NCBI GenBank assembly: GCA_027621365.1
Contig: JAQCBH010000014.1
Coordinates: forward strand, 1 to 55,362
DNA: 55,362 bases
Origin: Bacteroidota bacterium
Lineage (GTDB): Bacteria > Bacteroidota > Bacteroidia > NS11-12g > UBA955
Reading direction: 5' to 3'
Part shown: in pieces, positions 43,218 to 53,581 of the stretch
How positions within the stretch are numbered: the first letter of the stretch is position 1
Layout: every line of letters starts with the position of its first letter
Position numbers and translations under genes: made by a program
Notes under the pieces: model-generated
What the model was told of the DNA's origin: nothing
What the model saw: the letters and a program-made list of their open reading frames with translations, nothing else
Databases searched by the model: none

Positions 43218-44579
43218 ATGCAGTTGAATGAACTTCTTGCCATCAGCCCAGTTGACGGCCGGTACTGGCGAAGCGGGAAGGCTTTGGCCCCCTATTTTTC
43301 AGAAGCCGGATTGATTCGATACCGCGTACGCGTTGAAATTGAATACCTATTGGCTCTGGCAGAAACTTCATTCTCTAGCGTTGACTTCTCCGCCCTGTTG
43401 GAGGCTGGAAACGACTTGAAAGTTTGGGCGAAAGAGCTTTCAGAGGCTGACATTCTTTCTATCAAAGAGATTGAAAAAACGACCAATCACGATGTCAAAG
43501 CCGTAGAGTACTTCATCAAAGAAGAGTTGGACAAACGTGGATTGAGCCCCTTCAAGGAATGGGTTCACTTTGGTCTCACCTCCCAAGACATCAACAACAC
43601 CGCCATTCCTTGGTCCTATAAGGATGCCATGAACGAGGTCATATTGCCGGCTTGGAACCAATTGGTTCAAACCATGAAAGGTCAGGCACAAGAATGGGCC
43701 GACGTACCCTTGTTGGCTCGCACCCATGGTCAAGCAGCCTCACCTACCCGTTTGGGCAAAGAATGGTATGTATTTGTCAGCCGATTGGAAGGCCAATTGC
43801 ACGGATTGAGTCACTTGCCTTTCACGGCTAAGTTTGGCGGAGCCACGGGTAACTTCAACGCCCATCACGTGGCTTATCCCCAAACCGACTGGATTGCCTT
43901 TGGAAATAGCTTTGTCTCTGAAAAATTGGGGCTGCACCGAATGCCTTTTACTACTCAAATCGAGCCTTATGACTTTTTGGCCGCTCACTGCGATGCCTTC
44001 AAGCGATTGCACAACATTCTCATTGATTTTGCTCGCGATGTTTGGACCTACATATCTGTTGACTACTTCAAACAGAAGATCAAAGCAGGAGAAGTGGGTT
44101 CTAGCGCCATGCCACACAAAGTAAACCCCATTGATTTTGAAAATGCCGAAGGAAACTTGGGCATTGCCAATGCCTTATTGGAGCACCTTGCTGCAAAATT
44201 GCCCATTTCCCGTCTGCAACGAGATTTGACCGACAGCACGGTTTTGAGGAACCTTGGGGTTCCCTTCGCTCACAGTTTGATTGCCTTGGCTTCTTTGCAA
44301 AAAGGATTGGGGAAATTGATTCTCAACGAAGCCGCTCTACAAACCGATTTGGAAAACAATTGGGCCGTCGTGGCCGAGGCCATTCAAACCATTTTGCGCC
44401 GAGAGCAATACCCAAATCCGTACGAAGCCTTGAAGGCCTTGACACGTAACCATGAAAAAATGAACCAAGCCCGTCTTCATGCCTTTATTGACGAATTGGA
44501 ACTAGCACCGGCAATCAAAATGGAATTAAAGGCCATCAGTCCCTTCAATTATCTTGGAGTCAATGCGAAACTCGAATAA
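43218..44579 (+). CDS. purB: Adenylosuccinate lyase
   Basis: This 453-residue cytosolic enzyme of purine synthesis cleaves SAICAR and adenylosuccinate, releasing fumarate. It has the long E. coli-like form: LLAISPVDGRYWRSGKAL at the start, VHFGLTSQDINNTA, ARTHGQAASPTRLGKEW and the fumarase/ASL signature SSAMPHKVNPIDFENAEG. Start: ATG at 43218, 12 nt after a perfect -7 box; upstream residues have no family support. Its end overlaps the next gene by 17 bp. Confidence 0.97.
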   Translation: MQLNELLAISPVDGRYWRSGKALAPYFSEAGLIRYRVRVEIEYLLALAETSFSSVDFSALLEAGNDLKVWAKELSEADILSIKEIEKTTNHDVKAVEYFIKEELDKRGLSPFKEWVHFGLTSQDINNTAIPWSYKDAMNEVILPAWNQLVQTMKGQAQEWADVPLLARTHGQAASPTRLGKEWYVFVSRLEGQLHGLSHLPFTAKFGGATGNFNAHHVAYPQTDWIAFGNSFVSEKLGLHRMPFTTQIEPYDFLAAHCDAFKRLHNILIDFARDVWTYISVDYFKQKIKAGEVGSSAMPHKVNPIDFENAEGNLGIANALLEHLAAKLPISRLQRDLTDSTVLRNLGVPFAHSLIALASLQKGLGKLILNEAALQTDLENNWAVVAEAIQTILRREQYPNPYEALKALTRNHEKMNQARLHAFIDELELAPAIKMELKAISPFNYLGVNAKLE

Positions 44580-46590
44580 GGCTATAGACATAGCTAAAAA
44601 AGTATTTTCTTCCTTGCACAGAATAAAAATAGCATGGAAAAAATGGGCAATCCTTGCGGCAGGATTGCTGGTTCTTTCTCTCGTTAGTTGGTTCTTATTG
44701 CGCAACTCCATTTTAAAATGGGCTTTGGCTGATATTCAGGAAAAGTTCAAAGCCCGTGATATTGAATTTGCTTATAGTTCAGTAGCCTTCTCAGAGTGGC
44801 AAACAATAACATTAAGAAAGGCTCAAATTCGTGCTAATGATCATCAGGATTCAATGCCCGCAATTGAAGTTGCAGCGATAGAAGCAGGAATAAGATGGTG
44901 GACATTTTGGGATATAGGAGTGCATTCCCTAAAAACGGAAGGGCTTAAGATCAACTACTGGAAAGATTCTGCAGGAAATTCAAATTTCCCCTTATGGGAT
45001 AACCAAATAGATGAAAATTCTGACACTACTAGACCATCGAATTTAGCATTAAAACTGGTCTCGAAATTGGACTTCTATCTTGACAAGCTTCCGAAAAGTT
45101 CATCAATGTCTGAAACAGAGGTACATCTGAAAATAAATTCCAAATCATGGGATATTGTTTTGCCAGAATTCGATTTAATGGGCCAAAAATACAAAGGTAA
45201 AATTCAAGGGAAATTCAATAACCAAGAGGAGGCCCAGTTTCAGCTTTATGGAACTTTGAATAATCGACAATTGGATGGAAGTTCTATGACCATAGAACCC
45301 TATGATGAAGAATCAAACCTTGTTAAAATCCCACTGTTCTTTGATTCATTGGGATTCTCTAAAGGTTCATTCAGTATTGAATCGATAGAAAAAAATGATC
45401 AGCAATTGTCATTTGAGATCATCTCAAAAATTCAAAGACCATTCATTCAAGATGATCGACTATCCGATTCCCTGATTTACTTAAATGAACTAGAGTCAAA
45501 TTTGCACATTGAGTTAGGCTGCAATGAACTTAAACTGGATAGTCAGTCTTGGGTGATGATGGATAACATTAAACTTCAACCCTTTGCATACATTCACCAA
45601 AAAGACAAAAAGTATGCATTGGGTTTGCATATATTCCGAACCTCAGCCCAGAACTTTTTCAATAGCTTACCCCATGGACTTTTCAATGAGACCAGAAAAA
45701 TCACAGCCCAAGGTCAACTTGAATATGACTTTTCCATAGAATTGGACGGGAATCATCCTGACAATTGTCATCTGAGAAGCCGCATGTACCCGAGTTCAGA
45801 TTTTGCAATTAACCATTGGGGCAAACTCAATCCGCGCAAATACAACAGCCCTTTTGAATATAGATTTATGGAGGGTGATCTCGTGAAAAAATTCACGGTT
45901 GGACCTGAATGGAATGGATTTTCTAGGATGAGTGAAGTGTCTCCTAAATTAATACATAGCATTTTGCAATCTGAAGACCCTAGTTTTTTCAAACATGATG
46001 GATTTATTATGAGTGCATTTCGATCTTCTATTGCGACCAACTATAAAGAGAAAAAATTCAAACGAGGGGCCTCTACAATCAGCATGCAGTTTGTGAAAAA
46101 TATTTTTCTAAATCGCAAAAAGACCATTTCTCGAAAAATCGAAGAAATATTGATCACTTGGTTAATTGAAAGAGAAAAAATCATTGAAAAAAACAGAATG
46201 ATGGAAATTTATTTAAACATCATTGAATGGGGACCTGAGGTTTTTGGCGCTAAAGAGGCATGCCAATTTTATTTTGGGAAAGCCCCGAATGATTTGAATT
46301 GGAGAGAGTCTGCATATCTAGCCTGTCTTATTCCCAGACCTAAGTCTGTCTACAAAACATTGCAAGAAGACGGTTGTGTCAACGCTCGATTCTCTCATGT
46401 GCAATATTTGCTTAAACATATGTACCAAAAAGATACATCATTAGGAATTGACACGAGCTTTAGTCCTCTCTGTATATTGCCAGAATCCTACAATCATTTG
46501 CGAAAATTAAATGGACATAAACCCATTGAATTTGTTCCTGATGATTTCAATGATACGATGGATTTGATGTCTGAAATTTTGTCAGAATAA
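44563..46590 (+). CDS. AsmA-like / GT51 peptidoglycan glycosyltransferase fusion
   Basis: This 675-residue protein has a cytoplasmic basic start and one transmembrane helix (about 29-50, WAILAAGLLVLSLVSWFLL). A long region (about 55-420) looks like AsmA/YhdP-type lipid-channel folds: AFSEWQTITLRKAQIRAND, GIRWWTFWDIGVHSL and repeated beta patterns. The C-terminal GT51 domain (about 445-620) has catalytic Glu471 in SEDPSFFKHDG, GASTISMQFVKNIFLN and NRMMEIYLNIIEWG, with no transpeptidase domain. GT51 enzymes polymerise glycan strands from lipid II. The ATG at 44563 overlaps purB by 17 bp; a TTG three codons earlier is possible. The gene is visibly more A+T-rich than purB and clpB on either side. 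Confidence 0.85.
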   Translation: MRNSNKAIDIAKKVFSSLHRIKIAWKKWAILAAGLLVLSLVSWFLLRNSILKWALADIQEKFKARDIEFAYSSVAFSEWQTITLRKAQIRANDHQDSMPAIEVAAIEAGIRWWTFWDIGVHSLKTEGLKINYWKDSAGNSNFPLWDNQIDENSDTTRPSNLALKLVSKLDFYLDKLPKSSSMSETEVHLKINSKSWDIVLPEFDLMGQKYKGKIQGKFNNQEEAQFQLYGTLNNRQLDGSSMTIEPYDEESNLVKIPLFFDSLGFSKGSFSIESIEKNDQQLSFEIISKIQRPFIQDDRLSDSLIYLNELESNLHIELGCNELKLDSQSWVMMDNIKLQPFAYIHQKDKKYALGLHIFRTSAQNFFNSLPHGLFNETRKITAQGQLEYDFSIELDGNHPDNCHLRSRMYPSSDFAINHWGKLNPRKYNSPFEYRFMEGDLVKKFTVGPEWNGFSRMSEVSPKLIHSILQSEDPSFFKHDGFIMSAFRSSIATNYKEKKFKRGASTISMQFVKNIFLNRKKTISRKIEEILITWLIEREKIIEKNRMMEIYLNIIEWGPEVFGAKEACQFYFGKAPNDLNWRESAYLACLIPRPKSVYKTLQEDGCVNARFSHVQYLLKHMYQKDTSLGIDTSFSPLCILPESYNHLRKLNGHKPIEFVPDDFNDTMDLMSEILSE

Positions 46591-46708
46591 AAGCGGGTCA
46601 AAACATTGGATATCAGTCATCTTGACTGTAAAAACTCCTTAACCTGTATTCGCACGCGACAAGCTGTCTGATTTTCATTTTTGGATACAGAATTGCTTAA
46701 TCCCTTGC
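46591..46708. other. Intergenic stretch before clpB
   Basis: These 118 bp contain no ORF, no strong terminator and no clear TAnnTTTG box. A heat-shock control element for clpB could lie here, but none is recognisable by eye. Confidence 0.4.
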
Positions 46709-49294
46709 ATGAATCTTCAACAATTCACCATCAAAGCTCAAGAGACTCTGAACCGTGCTCAACAAAGCACCATGGGTTTGGGTCAACAGAGCATTGAGCC
46801 ATTGCATTTGTTGGCTGCCATACAGTCTGAAGATGCCGAAACCTTTGAGTTTTTGTGCGGAAAAATGGGCGTACCCTCTGCGCGCATCATCCAAAGCACA
46901 CAAGCAGCCATGCAGAGCCTGCCCAAAGTAGAAGGCGGGCAAGTATACATTTCCCAAGATCTTAGTCGCGTCATTGCCGAAGCTGAAACCAACATGAAAC
47001 AATTGGGCGACAGCTTCATCACCAATGAACACTTGCTCTTGGCCATGGTTTCGGGCCGCTCAACGGCTTCCAATCTATTGAAAGACGCGGGTTTCAAGTC
47101 TGATGAATTGAAAAAAGCGATCATGGCTTTGCGAGGGGGTCAAAAAGTTGACAGTCAATCAGCCGACAACCAATTCAATAGCCTGAACAAGTTTGCCATC
47201 AATTTGAACGACATGGCCAAACAGGGCAAGCTAGACCCCGTCATTGGTCGAGACGACGAAATTCGCCGGGTTCTTCAGATTCTGTCTCGAAGAACCAAAA
47301 ACAACCCCATCCTCATCGGTGAACCCGGTGTTGGTAAAACTGCCATTGCCGAAGGATTGGCGCAGCGCATTGTGCGCGGAGATGTGCCTGAGAATTTGAA
47401 ATCAAAGACCGTTTTCAACCTTGACATGGGAGCCTTGGTCGCGGGAGCCAAATACAAGGGTGAATTCGAGGAACGCCTGAAAGCGGTGGTGAAAGAAGTC
47501 ATTGCTTCTGGAGGTGAAATCGTGTTGTTCATTGACGAAATCCACACTTTGGTTGGCGCCGGCAAGGGCGAAGGAGCCATGGATGCCGCCAACATTTTGA
47601 AGCCAGCCTTGGCGCGAGGAGAATTGCGCTCTATTGGCGCCACTACCCTAGCCGAATACCAGAAATACATTGAATCAGACAAGGCCTTGGAGCGAAGATT
47701 CCAAAAAGTCACGGTTGAAGAGCCCGACACACAAGAGGCCATTTCTATTTTGCGCGGATTGAAAGAGCGCTATGAAGTGCACCATAAGGTTCGCATCAAA
47801 GACGAGGCCATCATTGCGGCCGTTGAAATGAGCCAGCGCTACATCAACGACCGATTCCTACCCGACAAAGCCATTGATTTGCTGGATGAGGCTGCTTCTA
47901 AGTTGAGGTTGGAAATGGACTCGGTTCCTGAAGAACTGGATGAGCTGAATCGACGCATCATGCAATTGGAAATTGAGCGAGAGGCCATCAAGAGAGAAAA
48001 CGACGAGGCCAAATTGACTCAACTCAATAAGGTGCTTACCGAATTGAATGAAAAGCGCTCCGGAATCAATGCCCGCTGGGAAAATGAAAAAGGGGTCTTG
48101 ACCAAGATTCAACAGAAGAAAGCCCAAATTGAAAACCTCAAGTTGGAAGCCGAGCAGGCTGAACGCGACGGCAACTATGGCCGTGTAGCCGAAATTCGAT
48201 ACGGCCTGATCAAGAACTTGGAGGAAGAGCTGTACAAATTGAGCATGAAACTGGGTGACAACCGAAACGACCAACTCATGGTCAAGCAAGAAGTCGACTC
48301 AGAAGACATAGCCGAAGTAGTCAGCAAATGGACCGGAATTCCAATCAATAAAATGTTGCAAAGCGAGCGGGAAAAGCTGCTCCAATTGGAAGACGAGTTG
48401 CACAAGCGTGTGGTAGGCCAAGACACGGCCATTGAAGCCCTTGCCAATGCCATCAGGCGCAGCCGTGCCGGTCTTCAAGACCCCAAAAAGCCCATCGGGT
48501 CCTTCATATTCATGGGAACAACAGGAGTGGGCAAAACAGAGTTGGCCAAAGCCTTGAGTGAATATTTGTTCAATACCGATCAGGCCATGGTTCGCATCGA
48601 CATGAGCGAATACCAGGAAAAACACACCGTTAGCCGATTGGTCGGAGCTCCTCCGGGTTATGTGGGTTATGACGAAGGAGGTCAACTGACCGAAGCCATT
48701 CGCCGCAGACCCTATTCCGTGGTTCTCTTGGATGAGATTGAAAAAGCCCATCCCGATGTGTTCAATATTTTGCTACAGGTACTGGACGACGGGCGTTTGA
48801 CCGACAACAAAGGTCGAACAGCCAACTTCCGTAACACCATCATCATCATGACATCGAACTTGGGATCAGACTTGATTCGAGAGCAATTTGAATCGATGAC
48901 CGATGCCAACAGAGACGAAGTCATGGCTTCTACCAAGCTTAAGGTATACGACATGCTCAAGCGGCATTTGAGACCCGAATTCTTGAATCGCATAGACGAA
49001 ACCATCATGTTCGAGCCTTTGAGCAGAGAAGACGTTCACAGCATCGCCAAGTTGCAATTGAACGAGCTGTGCAAGAGAATTGAACAACAAGGATTCCAGT
49101 TGAACTTCAGTGAAGAGGCCATTGATTGGCTCGCCCAGTTGGGCTATGACCCTCAATTTGGAGCTCGACCCTTGAAGCGCATCCTACAAAAACGGGTCAT
49201 GGACGATTTGTCCAAATCCATTTTGAGCGGCAAAGTCACTCCGGGACAGGCCATACAAGTGAATTTCCAAAACGGAGAATTGGTATTCGAATAA
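46709..49294 (+). CDS. clpB: ClpB disaggregase
   Basis: This 861-residue Hsp100 chaperone dissolves protein aggregates with DnaK. Order: an N-terminal Clp repeat domain ([20 protein letters not shown]), the first AAA+ with Walker A GEPGVGKT (about 205-212) and Walker [15 protein letters not shown], and a long coiled-coil middle domain (about 400-530, rich in E/K/L/Q) characteristic of ClpB rather than ClpA/C. The second AAA+ has GTTGVGKT and [15 protein letters not shown]. The C terminus lacks an extra extension. Length is typical. It ends at a bidirectional terminator shared with the convergent gene. Confidence 0.98.
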   Translation: MNLQQFTIKAQETLNRAQQSTMGLGQQSIEPLHLLAAIQSEDAETFEFLCGKMGVPSARIIQSTQAAMQSLPKVEGGQVYISQDLSRVIAEAETNMKQLGDSFITNEHLLLAMVSGRSTASNLLKDAGFKSDELKKAIMALRGGQKVDSQSADNQFNSLNKFAINLNDMAKQGKLDPVIGRDDEIRRVLQILSRRTKNNPILIGEPGVGKTAIAEGLAQRIVRGDVPENLKSKTVFNLDMGALVAGAKYKGEFEERLKAVVKEVIASGGEIVLFIDEIHTLVGAGKGEGAMDAANILKPALARGELRSIGATTLAEYQKYIESDKALERRFQKVTVEEPDTQEAISILRGLKERYEVHHKVRIKDEAIIAAVEMSQRYINDRFLPDKAIDLLDEAASKLRLEMDSVPEELDELNRRIMQLEIEREAIKRENDEAKLTQLNKVLTELNEKRSGINARWENEKGVLTKIQQKKAQIENLKLEAEQAERDGNYGRVAEIRYGLIKNLEEELYKLSMKLGDNRNDQLMVKQEVDSEDIAEVVSKWTGIPINKMLQSEREKLLQLEDELHKRVVGQDTAIEALANAIRRSRAGLQDPKKPIGSFIFMGTTGVGKTELAKALSEYLFNTDQAMVRIDMSEYQEKHTVSRLVGAPPGYVGYDEGGQLTEAIRRRPYSVVLLDEIEKAHPDVFNILLQVLDDGRLTDNKGRTANFRNTIIIMTSNLGSDLIREQFESMTDANRDEVMASTKLKVYDMLKRHLRPEFLNRIDETIMFEPLSREDVHSIAKLQLNELCKRIEQQGFQLNFSEEAIDWLAQLGYDPQFGARPLKRILQKRVMDDLSKSILSGKVTPGQAIQVNFQNGELVFE

Positions 49295-49295
49295 C

Positions 49296-49323
49296 ATAAA
49301 AGCCACCTATCGGTGGCTTTTAT
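49296..49323. terminator. Bidirectional terminator between clpB and the 49.3-kb gene
   Basis: A perfect 12-bp stem ATAAAAGCCACC / GGTGGCTTTTAT around a 4-nt loop has A and T runs on both sides, so it can stop transcripts from either convergent gene. It begins right after the clpB stop and touches the stop codon of the opposing gene. Confidence 0.9.
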
Positions 49324-50231
49324 CATTCGTATACATCCCACAAATCCCATTGACGAATGTTGCCTCGAGATTGGTTATTGATGACCAAAACGTCGCTGAG
49401 CTGGATTCGGTAGAATAGAGAATCACTTGGAGCATAATAGAACTCTTGTTCACTATTCAAGCCCACTCCTTTCAATTCCGTCAAAGGAGCACCGTCTTGG
49501 CCCCCTTGGCTCGCGAGATAATCCCTGCACTCCTGCATGAGCCATTGCTTTTCTTCTGACTCAGCACGATTGGAGGCTTTGATCAACACACTTCGTGTGC
49601 CGACAATCGCCTCACCCATCAAATTGCCTCTGAGGTAATAATCTTCACCTGTAAATGGCGATCGAACGGGTTTGACTCTCAGGTATTCGGCTCCAAGCAA
49701 GAGCGTATCACCCGACAAATGAAAAGCGTATTGAATGTCTTCCGCCACCAATCTCCTCACAATCGGCTCCTGATTGAGGGTCAGTCGCTTGTCCTCGAAT
49801 TCTTCTCCCGTCATCAAGCCTGCTTGCACCTGCCTGGAAAAGGAACTGGCCAAAGCATCCCGAAATCGCTTCCAATTGACCAATGCCTCTACCGAACCAT
49901 TTGGAGAAAATGCCAATATCAATTCAGCCGTATCTCCGGGTATCCAGGAATCTACGATTTTCAAAGAAGAAGGGTTGTCATTTTGAGCGTACTGCAAACG
50001 ATATACGACTTGAGTGTCGTTCGCGTACAGCTTATGAAAATGAAGATATACCGTATCAATTTTGGCATCGAGGAAGAAATCATTTTCGTTGGTGATGTAC
50101 TCTTGCCGAATCAGACGATACACAAAATGCGATTTCCCGACAATGGAATTCTGAAGTTGGACAGAATCAGACTGACCCCAACTGGGAAAGATGGAAAACA
50201 ATAGAACTGTTAGACAAGCAAGGAATCGCAT
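49323..50231 (-). CDS. Exported hypothetical protein
   Basis: This 302-residue protein has a signal peptide (MRFLACLTVLLFSIFPSWGQ). The mature part is mixed alpha/beta without cysteine-rich or repeat features. Visible stretches include SHFVYRLIRQEYITNENDFF, DTAELILAFSPNGSVEALVN and FTGEDYYLRGNLMGEAIVGT. No family was recognised and no lipobox is present, so it is a periplasmic or outer-membrane-associated protein of unknown role. It is convergent with clpB through a shared terminator, and it lies 95 bp from the rplT terminator side of the ribosomal operon. Confidence 0.78.
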   Translation of the reverse strand: MRFLACLTVLLFSIFPSWGQSDSVQLQNSIVGKSHFVYRLIRQEYITNENDFFLDAKIDTVYLHFHKLYANDTQVVYRLQYAQNDNPSSLKIVDSWIPGDTAELILAFSPNGSVEALVNWKRFRDALASSFSRQVQAGLMTGEEFEDKRLTLNQEPIVRRLVAEDIQYAFHLSGDTLLLGAEYLRVKPVRSPFTGEDYYLRGNLMGEAIVGTRSVLIKASNRAESEEKQWLMQECRDYLASQGGQDGAPLTELKGVGLNSEQEFYYAPSDSLFYRIQLSDVLVINNQSRGNIRQWDLWDVYE

Positions 50232-50285
50232 AGAAATGAAAAGACGCTTGCGATAAGCAAAAGGTTTGCCAATATAGTAGAAAGC

Positions 50286-50313
50286 AAAAAAAAGCCCGCC
50301 GAAGCGGGCTTTT
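50286..50313 (-). terminator. Rho-independent terminator of the thrS-infC-rpmI-rplT operon
   Basis: On the minus strand AAAAGCCCGC and GCGGGCTTTT form a 10-bp stem around TTCG, followed by a T run. It lies 13 bp after the rplT stop. Confidence 0.92.
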
Positions 50314-50326
50314 GAAGGATGTTCTA

Positions 50327-50674
50327 TTAGTTCATTACCTTGTCCACGATGGCTTTGAAAGCCTGAGGATCGTTCATGGCCAAATCAGCCAAAACTTTGC
50401 GGTTGATGTCCAAATCGCTCTGGGCCATTTTGCCCATGAATTGGCTATAGCTGATACCGAGTTCACGGCAAGCAGCATTGATACGCATGATCCACAGCGC
50501 ACGGAATTCACGCTTCTTGGCGCGACGATCGCGGTAGGCATAAGTCAGACCTTTTTCAACTGCGTTCTTCGCAACGGTCCAAACATTCTTTCTTCTTCCG
50601 AAATAACCTTTGGCTAATTTCAGGGTTTTTTTGCGGCGGGCCTTCGAGGCCACATGATTCACTGATCTTGGCAT
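50327..50674 (-). CDS. rplT: 50S ribosomal protein L20
   Basis: This 115-residue protein has canonical L20 sequence: [58 protein letters not shown] and [16 protein letters not shown]-like end. L20 helps assemble 23S rRNA and in some bacteria represses its own operon. It is the last gene of the infC-rpmI-rplT set, 75 bp after rpmI, and is followed by a strong terminator. Confidence 0.98.
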   Translation of the reverse strand: MPRSVNHVASKARRKKTLKLAKGYFGRRKNVWTVAKNAVEKGLTYAYRDRRAKKREFRALWIMRINAACRELGISYSQFMGKMAQSDLDINRKVLADLAMNDPQAFKAIVDKVMN

Positions 50675-50749
50675 AGTCGTATAGTTTTATGGCTTGAGCG
50701 GGTTCTTGCAAGCAATCGCCACTTTTGGGAGCTCCGGCCAATGGTTTTT

Positions 50750-50950
50750 TTATTTTCCGATTCTCAGCATGAAACGGACATTGCTCAGGTCGGTAACGTG
50801 AACCAAACCATCTTGCGTGAGTGCTCTTTTGCGCTTGGTTGACTTCTTGGTCAAAATGTGACGCTTGTAAGCTTTTGCGCGCTTCACTTTTCCAGAGCCG
50901 GTTACCTTGAACCGCTTTTTGGCGCTGGAATTGGTTTTCATCTTAGGCAT
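50750..50950 (-). CDS. rpmI: 50S ribosomal protein L35
   Basis: This 66-residue basic protein has the family start [20 protein letters not shown]. It then has [20 protein letters not shown] and the typical end VRFMLRIGK-like. It sits 11 bp after infC and 75 bp before rplT, the standard order. Confidence 0.97.
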   Translation of the reverse strand: MPKMKTNSSAKKRFKVTGSGKVKRAKAYKRHILTKKSTKRKRALTQDGLVHVTDLSNVRFMLRIGK

Positions 50951-50961
50951 ATGCGTGAATA

Positions 50962-51534
50962 TTAATTTTCTGCTTTTGTTACTTTTTTACCGGTAGGAGC
51001 CAGCATGATCACCAACTTCTTACCTTCCATTTTGGGTTCGCTCTCCAATTTGGCAATACCCATTTCCACCAAGTTGTTGGCGAAATTCATGATCAAATCC
51101 TCTCCTCTTCCCTTGAACACGATGGTTCTACCGCGGAAAAACACGTAGGCTCTCACCTTGTTTCCTTCTTCCAAAAATGTTTGGGCATGTTTGGTTTTGA
51201 AGTTGATATCGTGCTCATCAGTATTCGGTCCGAAACGGATTTCTTTGACCTCCTGCTTGTTTGCGTTGGCTTTGATTTCCTTCTGCTTTTTCTTCTGCTC
51301 GTACAAGAACTTCTTGTAGTCTACCACTTTGCAAACAGGAGGAACGGCGTTGGGAGAAATTTCAACCAAGTCCAGGCCAAGATTGTAGGCAATCTCCAAG
51401 GCTTTGGCCGTAGACATGATGCCTTGTTCTACATTTTCACCAACTACGCGTATTTCTTTTGCAACGATCTTTTCGTTGATCTTGTGCAATTCTTCGCGCA
51501 CCGGTGGACGTCTGCCTTTAAATCTTGGTTTCAT
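50962..51534 (-). CDS. infC: Translation initiation factor IF-3
   Basis: This 190-residue factor keeps 30S subunits free and checks start codons. N domain: [20 protein letters not shown], then [21 protein letters not shown] domain: [20 protein letters not shown], ending with [12 protein letters not shown]. The start is a normal ATG (51534) located inside the last codons of thrS (17-bp overlap), rather than the rare AUU used for feedback control in E. coli. Length is typical. Confidence 0.97.
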   Translation of the reverse strand: MKPRFKGRRPPVREELHKINEKIVAKEIRVVGENVEQGIMSTAKALEIAYNLGLDLVEISPNAVPPVCKVVDYKKFLYEQKKKQKEIKANANKQEVKEIRFGPNTDEHDINFKTKHAQTFLEEGNKVRAYVFFRGRTIVFKGRGEDLIMNFANNLVEMGIAKLESEPKMEGKKLVIMLAPTGKKVTKAEN

Positions 51535-53443
51535 CTATCAATTTTTCTGCAAATGATTGCAGGCTCATCGCGCCTAGGTCGTGTCCTCCTTGCTGGCGAA
51601 CAGACACCAAACGTCCTTCCTGTTCCTTCTCTCCTACAATGATCATGTATGGAGTTTTGGCCAATTCGGCGTCTCGTATCTTCTTCCCAGCTTTTTCGGC
51701 ACGGCTGTCAACGGAGGCGCGAATATCGAGGTTTTTCAAATAATTTCCAACCTCATTGGCATAATCCAGGTATTTATCGCTGATGGGCAGGATGACCACT
51801 GGTTTGGGCGACAACCATACTGGCAACTTTCCGGCATAGTGTTCCAACAAGAAGCCAATGAATCGCTCGTGAGTCGAAAGCGGAGCTCGGTGAATGATCA
51901 AGGGACGCTCACGCTCGTTTTTGGCATTGATGTAAGACAGATTGAAGCGCTCCGCTTGAGCAAAATCAACTTGGTTGGTAGCCAAGGTGAACTCTCTGCC
52001 AATGGCGCTGAATACTTGAATATCGATCTTGGGCCCGTAGAAGGCTGCTTCATCTTCTACTTCTACGAAATTCACGTTCATGCTCTGAAGCACTTTGCGA
52101 ACCATGGCCTCTGTTTTGATCCACAACTCGGGCATGTCCATGTACTTGGCACCCAATTTGGCCGGATCATGCTTGGAAAAGCGCATGACGTATTTGTCGA
52201 TTCCGAATTTCTCGAAATATTTCAAATACAAGGCATTTACAGCCTGGAACTCAGCTTCGAACTGAGCTTCGGTGCAGTAAATGTGAGCATCGTTCATTTG
52301 CAATGAACGCACACGCATCAAACCAAACAATTCCCCACTTTGCTCGTAACGGTAACAAGTTCCGTATTCAGCAAAGCGCAAAGGCAGATCTTTGTATGTC
52401 CTGGGAAGAGCATCAAAAATCTTGTGGTGGTGAGGACAGTTCATGGCTTTGAGGTAATAGCGATCTCCGTCTATTTCCATGGCTGGGAACATCGAGTCCT
52501 TGTAATACGGCAAGTGACCGCTCTTCAAATACATGCTCTCACGAGCAATGTGAGGAGACTTCACTCGCTCATACCCTGCTTCACGTTCGGTCTTTTTGGC
52601 GAAGGCTTCCAATTTCTCAATGATGGCAGCACCGTTCGGCAACCACAAAGGCAAGCCAGGCCCAACATCGTCATCGAATGTGTAAATCTCAAGCTCCTTG
52701 CCCAACTTGCGGTGATCCCTCTTCTTCGCTTCTTCCAGCATCTCCAAATGCTCATCAAGTTCAGATTTCTTAGGGAACGCAATACCGTAAATGCGAGTCA
52801 ACTGCTTATTCTTCTCGCTTCCTCTCCAGTAGGCACCCGCCGTCGTTAGCAATTTGACTGCTTTGATATGGCCTGTGTGAGGAATATGAGGACCGCGACA
52901 CAAGTCAGTGAATCCCCCTTGGGTATAGAAAGTGATTTGACCGTCTTCCAAGTCTTGGATCAACTCCAACTTGTAAGGATCGCCCTTCTCTTCAAAATAT
53001 GCGATGGCCTCTGCCTTGGAAACTGACTTGCGCTCAAACTCATTGTTTTGCTTGGCCAGCTCTTGCATTTTGGCCTCAACGGCCGCAAACTCCTCTGAAC
53101 TAAAATGGTGATCTCCAAAATCGATGTCGTAGTAAAAGCCTCGATCAATCGGAGGACCAATGCCCAACTTCACACCAGGGAACAGAGCCTCCAAGGCTTC
53201 TGCAAGCAAGTGAGCCGACGAATGCCAATAGGTTTGCTTTCCTTCGTCGTCCTTCCAAGTCAACAAAGCCAACTCAGAATCTTCTGTAATAGGCAAACCA
53301 GCATCTTGCACCTTACCGTTAACTTTTGCCGCTAAAACGTTGCGAGCCAAGCCTTCACTAATGGACTTCGCCACATCCATGGCAGTCGTTCCAGAATCAT
53401 AACTGCGCTGCGCGCCGTCGGGAAAGGTGATTACTATTTGCAT
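51518..53443 (-). CDS. thrS: Threonine-tRNA ligase
   Basis: This 641-residue class II synthetase charges tRNA-Thr. N-terminal TGS domain: MQIVITFPDGAQRSYDSGTT. The editing domain has HSSAHLLAEALEALFPG and the later THGH-like PHTGHIKA region. The catalytic core has MNCPHHHKIF and the motif-2 and motif-3 regions (RFAEYGTCYRYEQSGELFGL, LIIHRAPLSTHERFIGFLLE). The C-terminal anticodon-binding domain ends YMIIVGEKEQEGRLVSVR. ATG 53443 is preferred over a TTG eight codons upstream. It leads the thrS-infC-rpmI-rplT operon; a perfect -7 box lies at 53476-53483. Confidence 0.97.
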   Translation of the reverse strand: MQIVITFPDGAQRSYDSGTTAMDVAKSISEGLARNVLAAKVNGKVQDAGLPITEDSELALLTWKDDEGKQTYWHSSAHLLAEALEALFPGVKLGIGPPIDRGFYYDIDFGDHHFSSEEFAAVEAKMQELAKQNNEFERKSVSKAEAIAYFEEKGDPYKLELIQDLEDGQITFYTQGGFTDLCRGPHIPHTGHIKAVKLLTTAGAYWRGSEKNKQLTRIYGIAFPKKSELDEHLEMLEEAKKRDHRKLGKELEIYTFDDDVGPGLPLWLPNGAAIIEKLEAFAKKTEREAGYERVKSPHIARESMYLKSGHLPYYKDSMFPAMEIDGDRYYLKAMNCPHHHKIFDALPRTYKDLPLRFAEYGTCYRYEQSGELFGLMRVRSLQMNDAHIYCTEAQFEAEFQAVNALYLKYFEKFGIDKYVMRFSKHDPAKLGAKYMDMPELWIKTEAMVRKVLQSMNVNFVEVEDEAAFYGPKIDIQVFSAIGREFTLATNQVDFAQAERFNLSYINAKNERERPLIIHRAPLSTHERFIGFLLEHYAGKLPVWLSPKPVVILPISDKYLDYANEVGNYLKNLDIRASVDSRAEKAGKKIRDAELAKTPYMIIVGEKEQEGRLVSVRQQGGHDLGAMSLQSFAEKLIDETKI

Positions 53444-53475
53444 ATCAGTTGTTCTGCAAGCAGACAATTGGGCTG

Positions 53476-53483
53476 CAAAAATA
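53476..53483 (-). promoter_or_regulatory. Candidate -7 box of the thrS operon
   Basis: The minus strand reads TATTTTTG, a perfect TAnnTTTG match. Its first T is 40 nt upstream of the thrS ATG, leaving a leader of about 28 nt. No convincing -33 TTTG is seen 20 bp further upstream. Confidence 0.5.
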
Positions 53484-53581
53484 CGCCAAACGGCCCATTT
53501 TATAAAGCCCTACCCCGCTTAAATCATTGCCACACAATCAAACTTTTTGCAATTCTTGCAGCATCACTGATTTTTCCAAAA

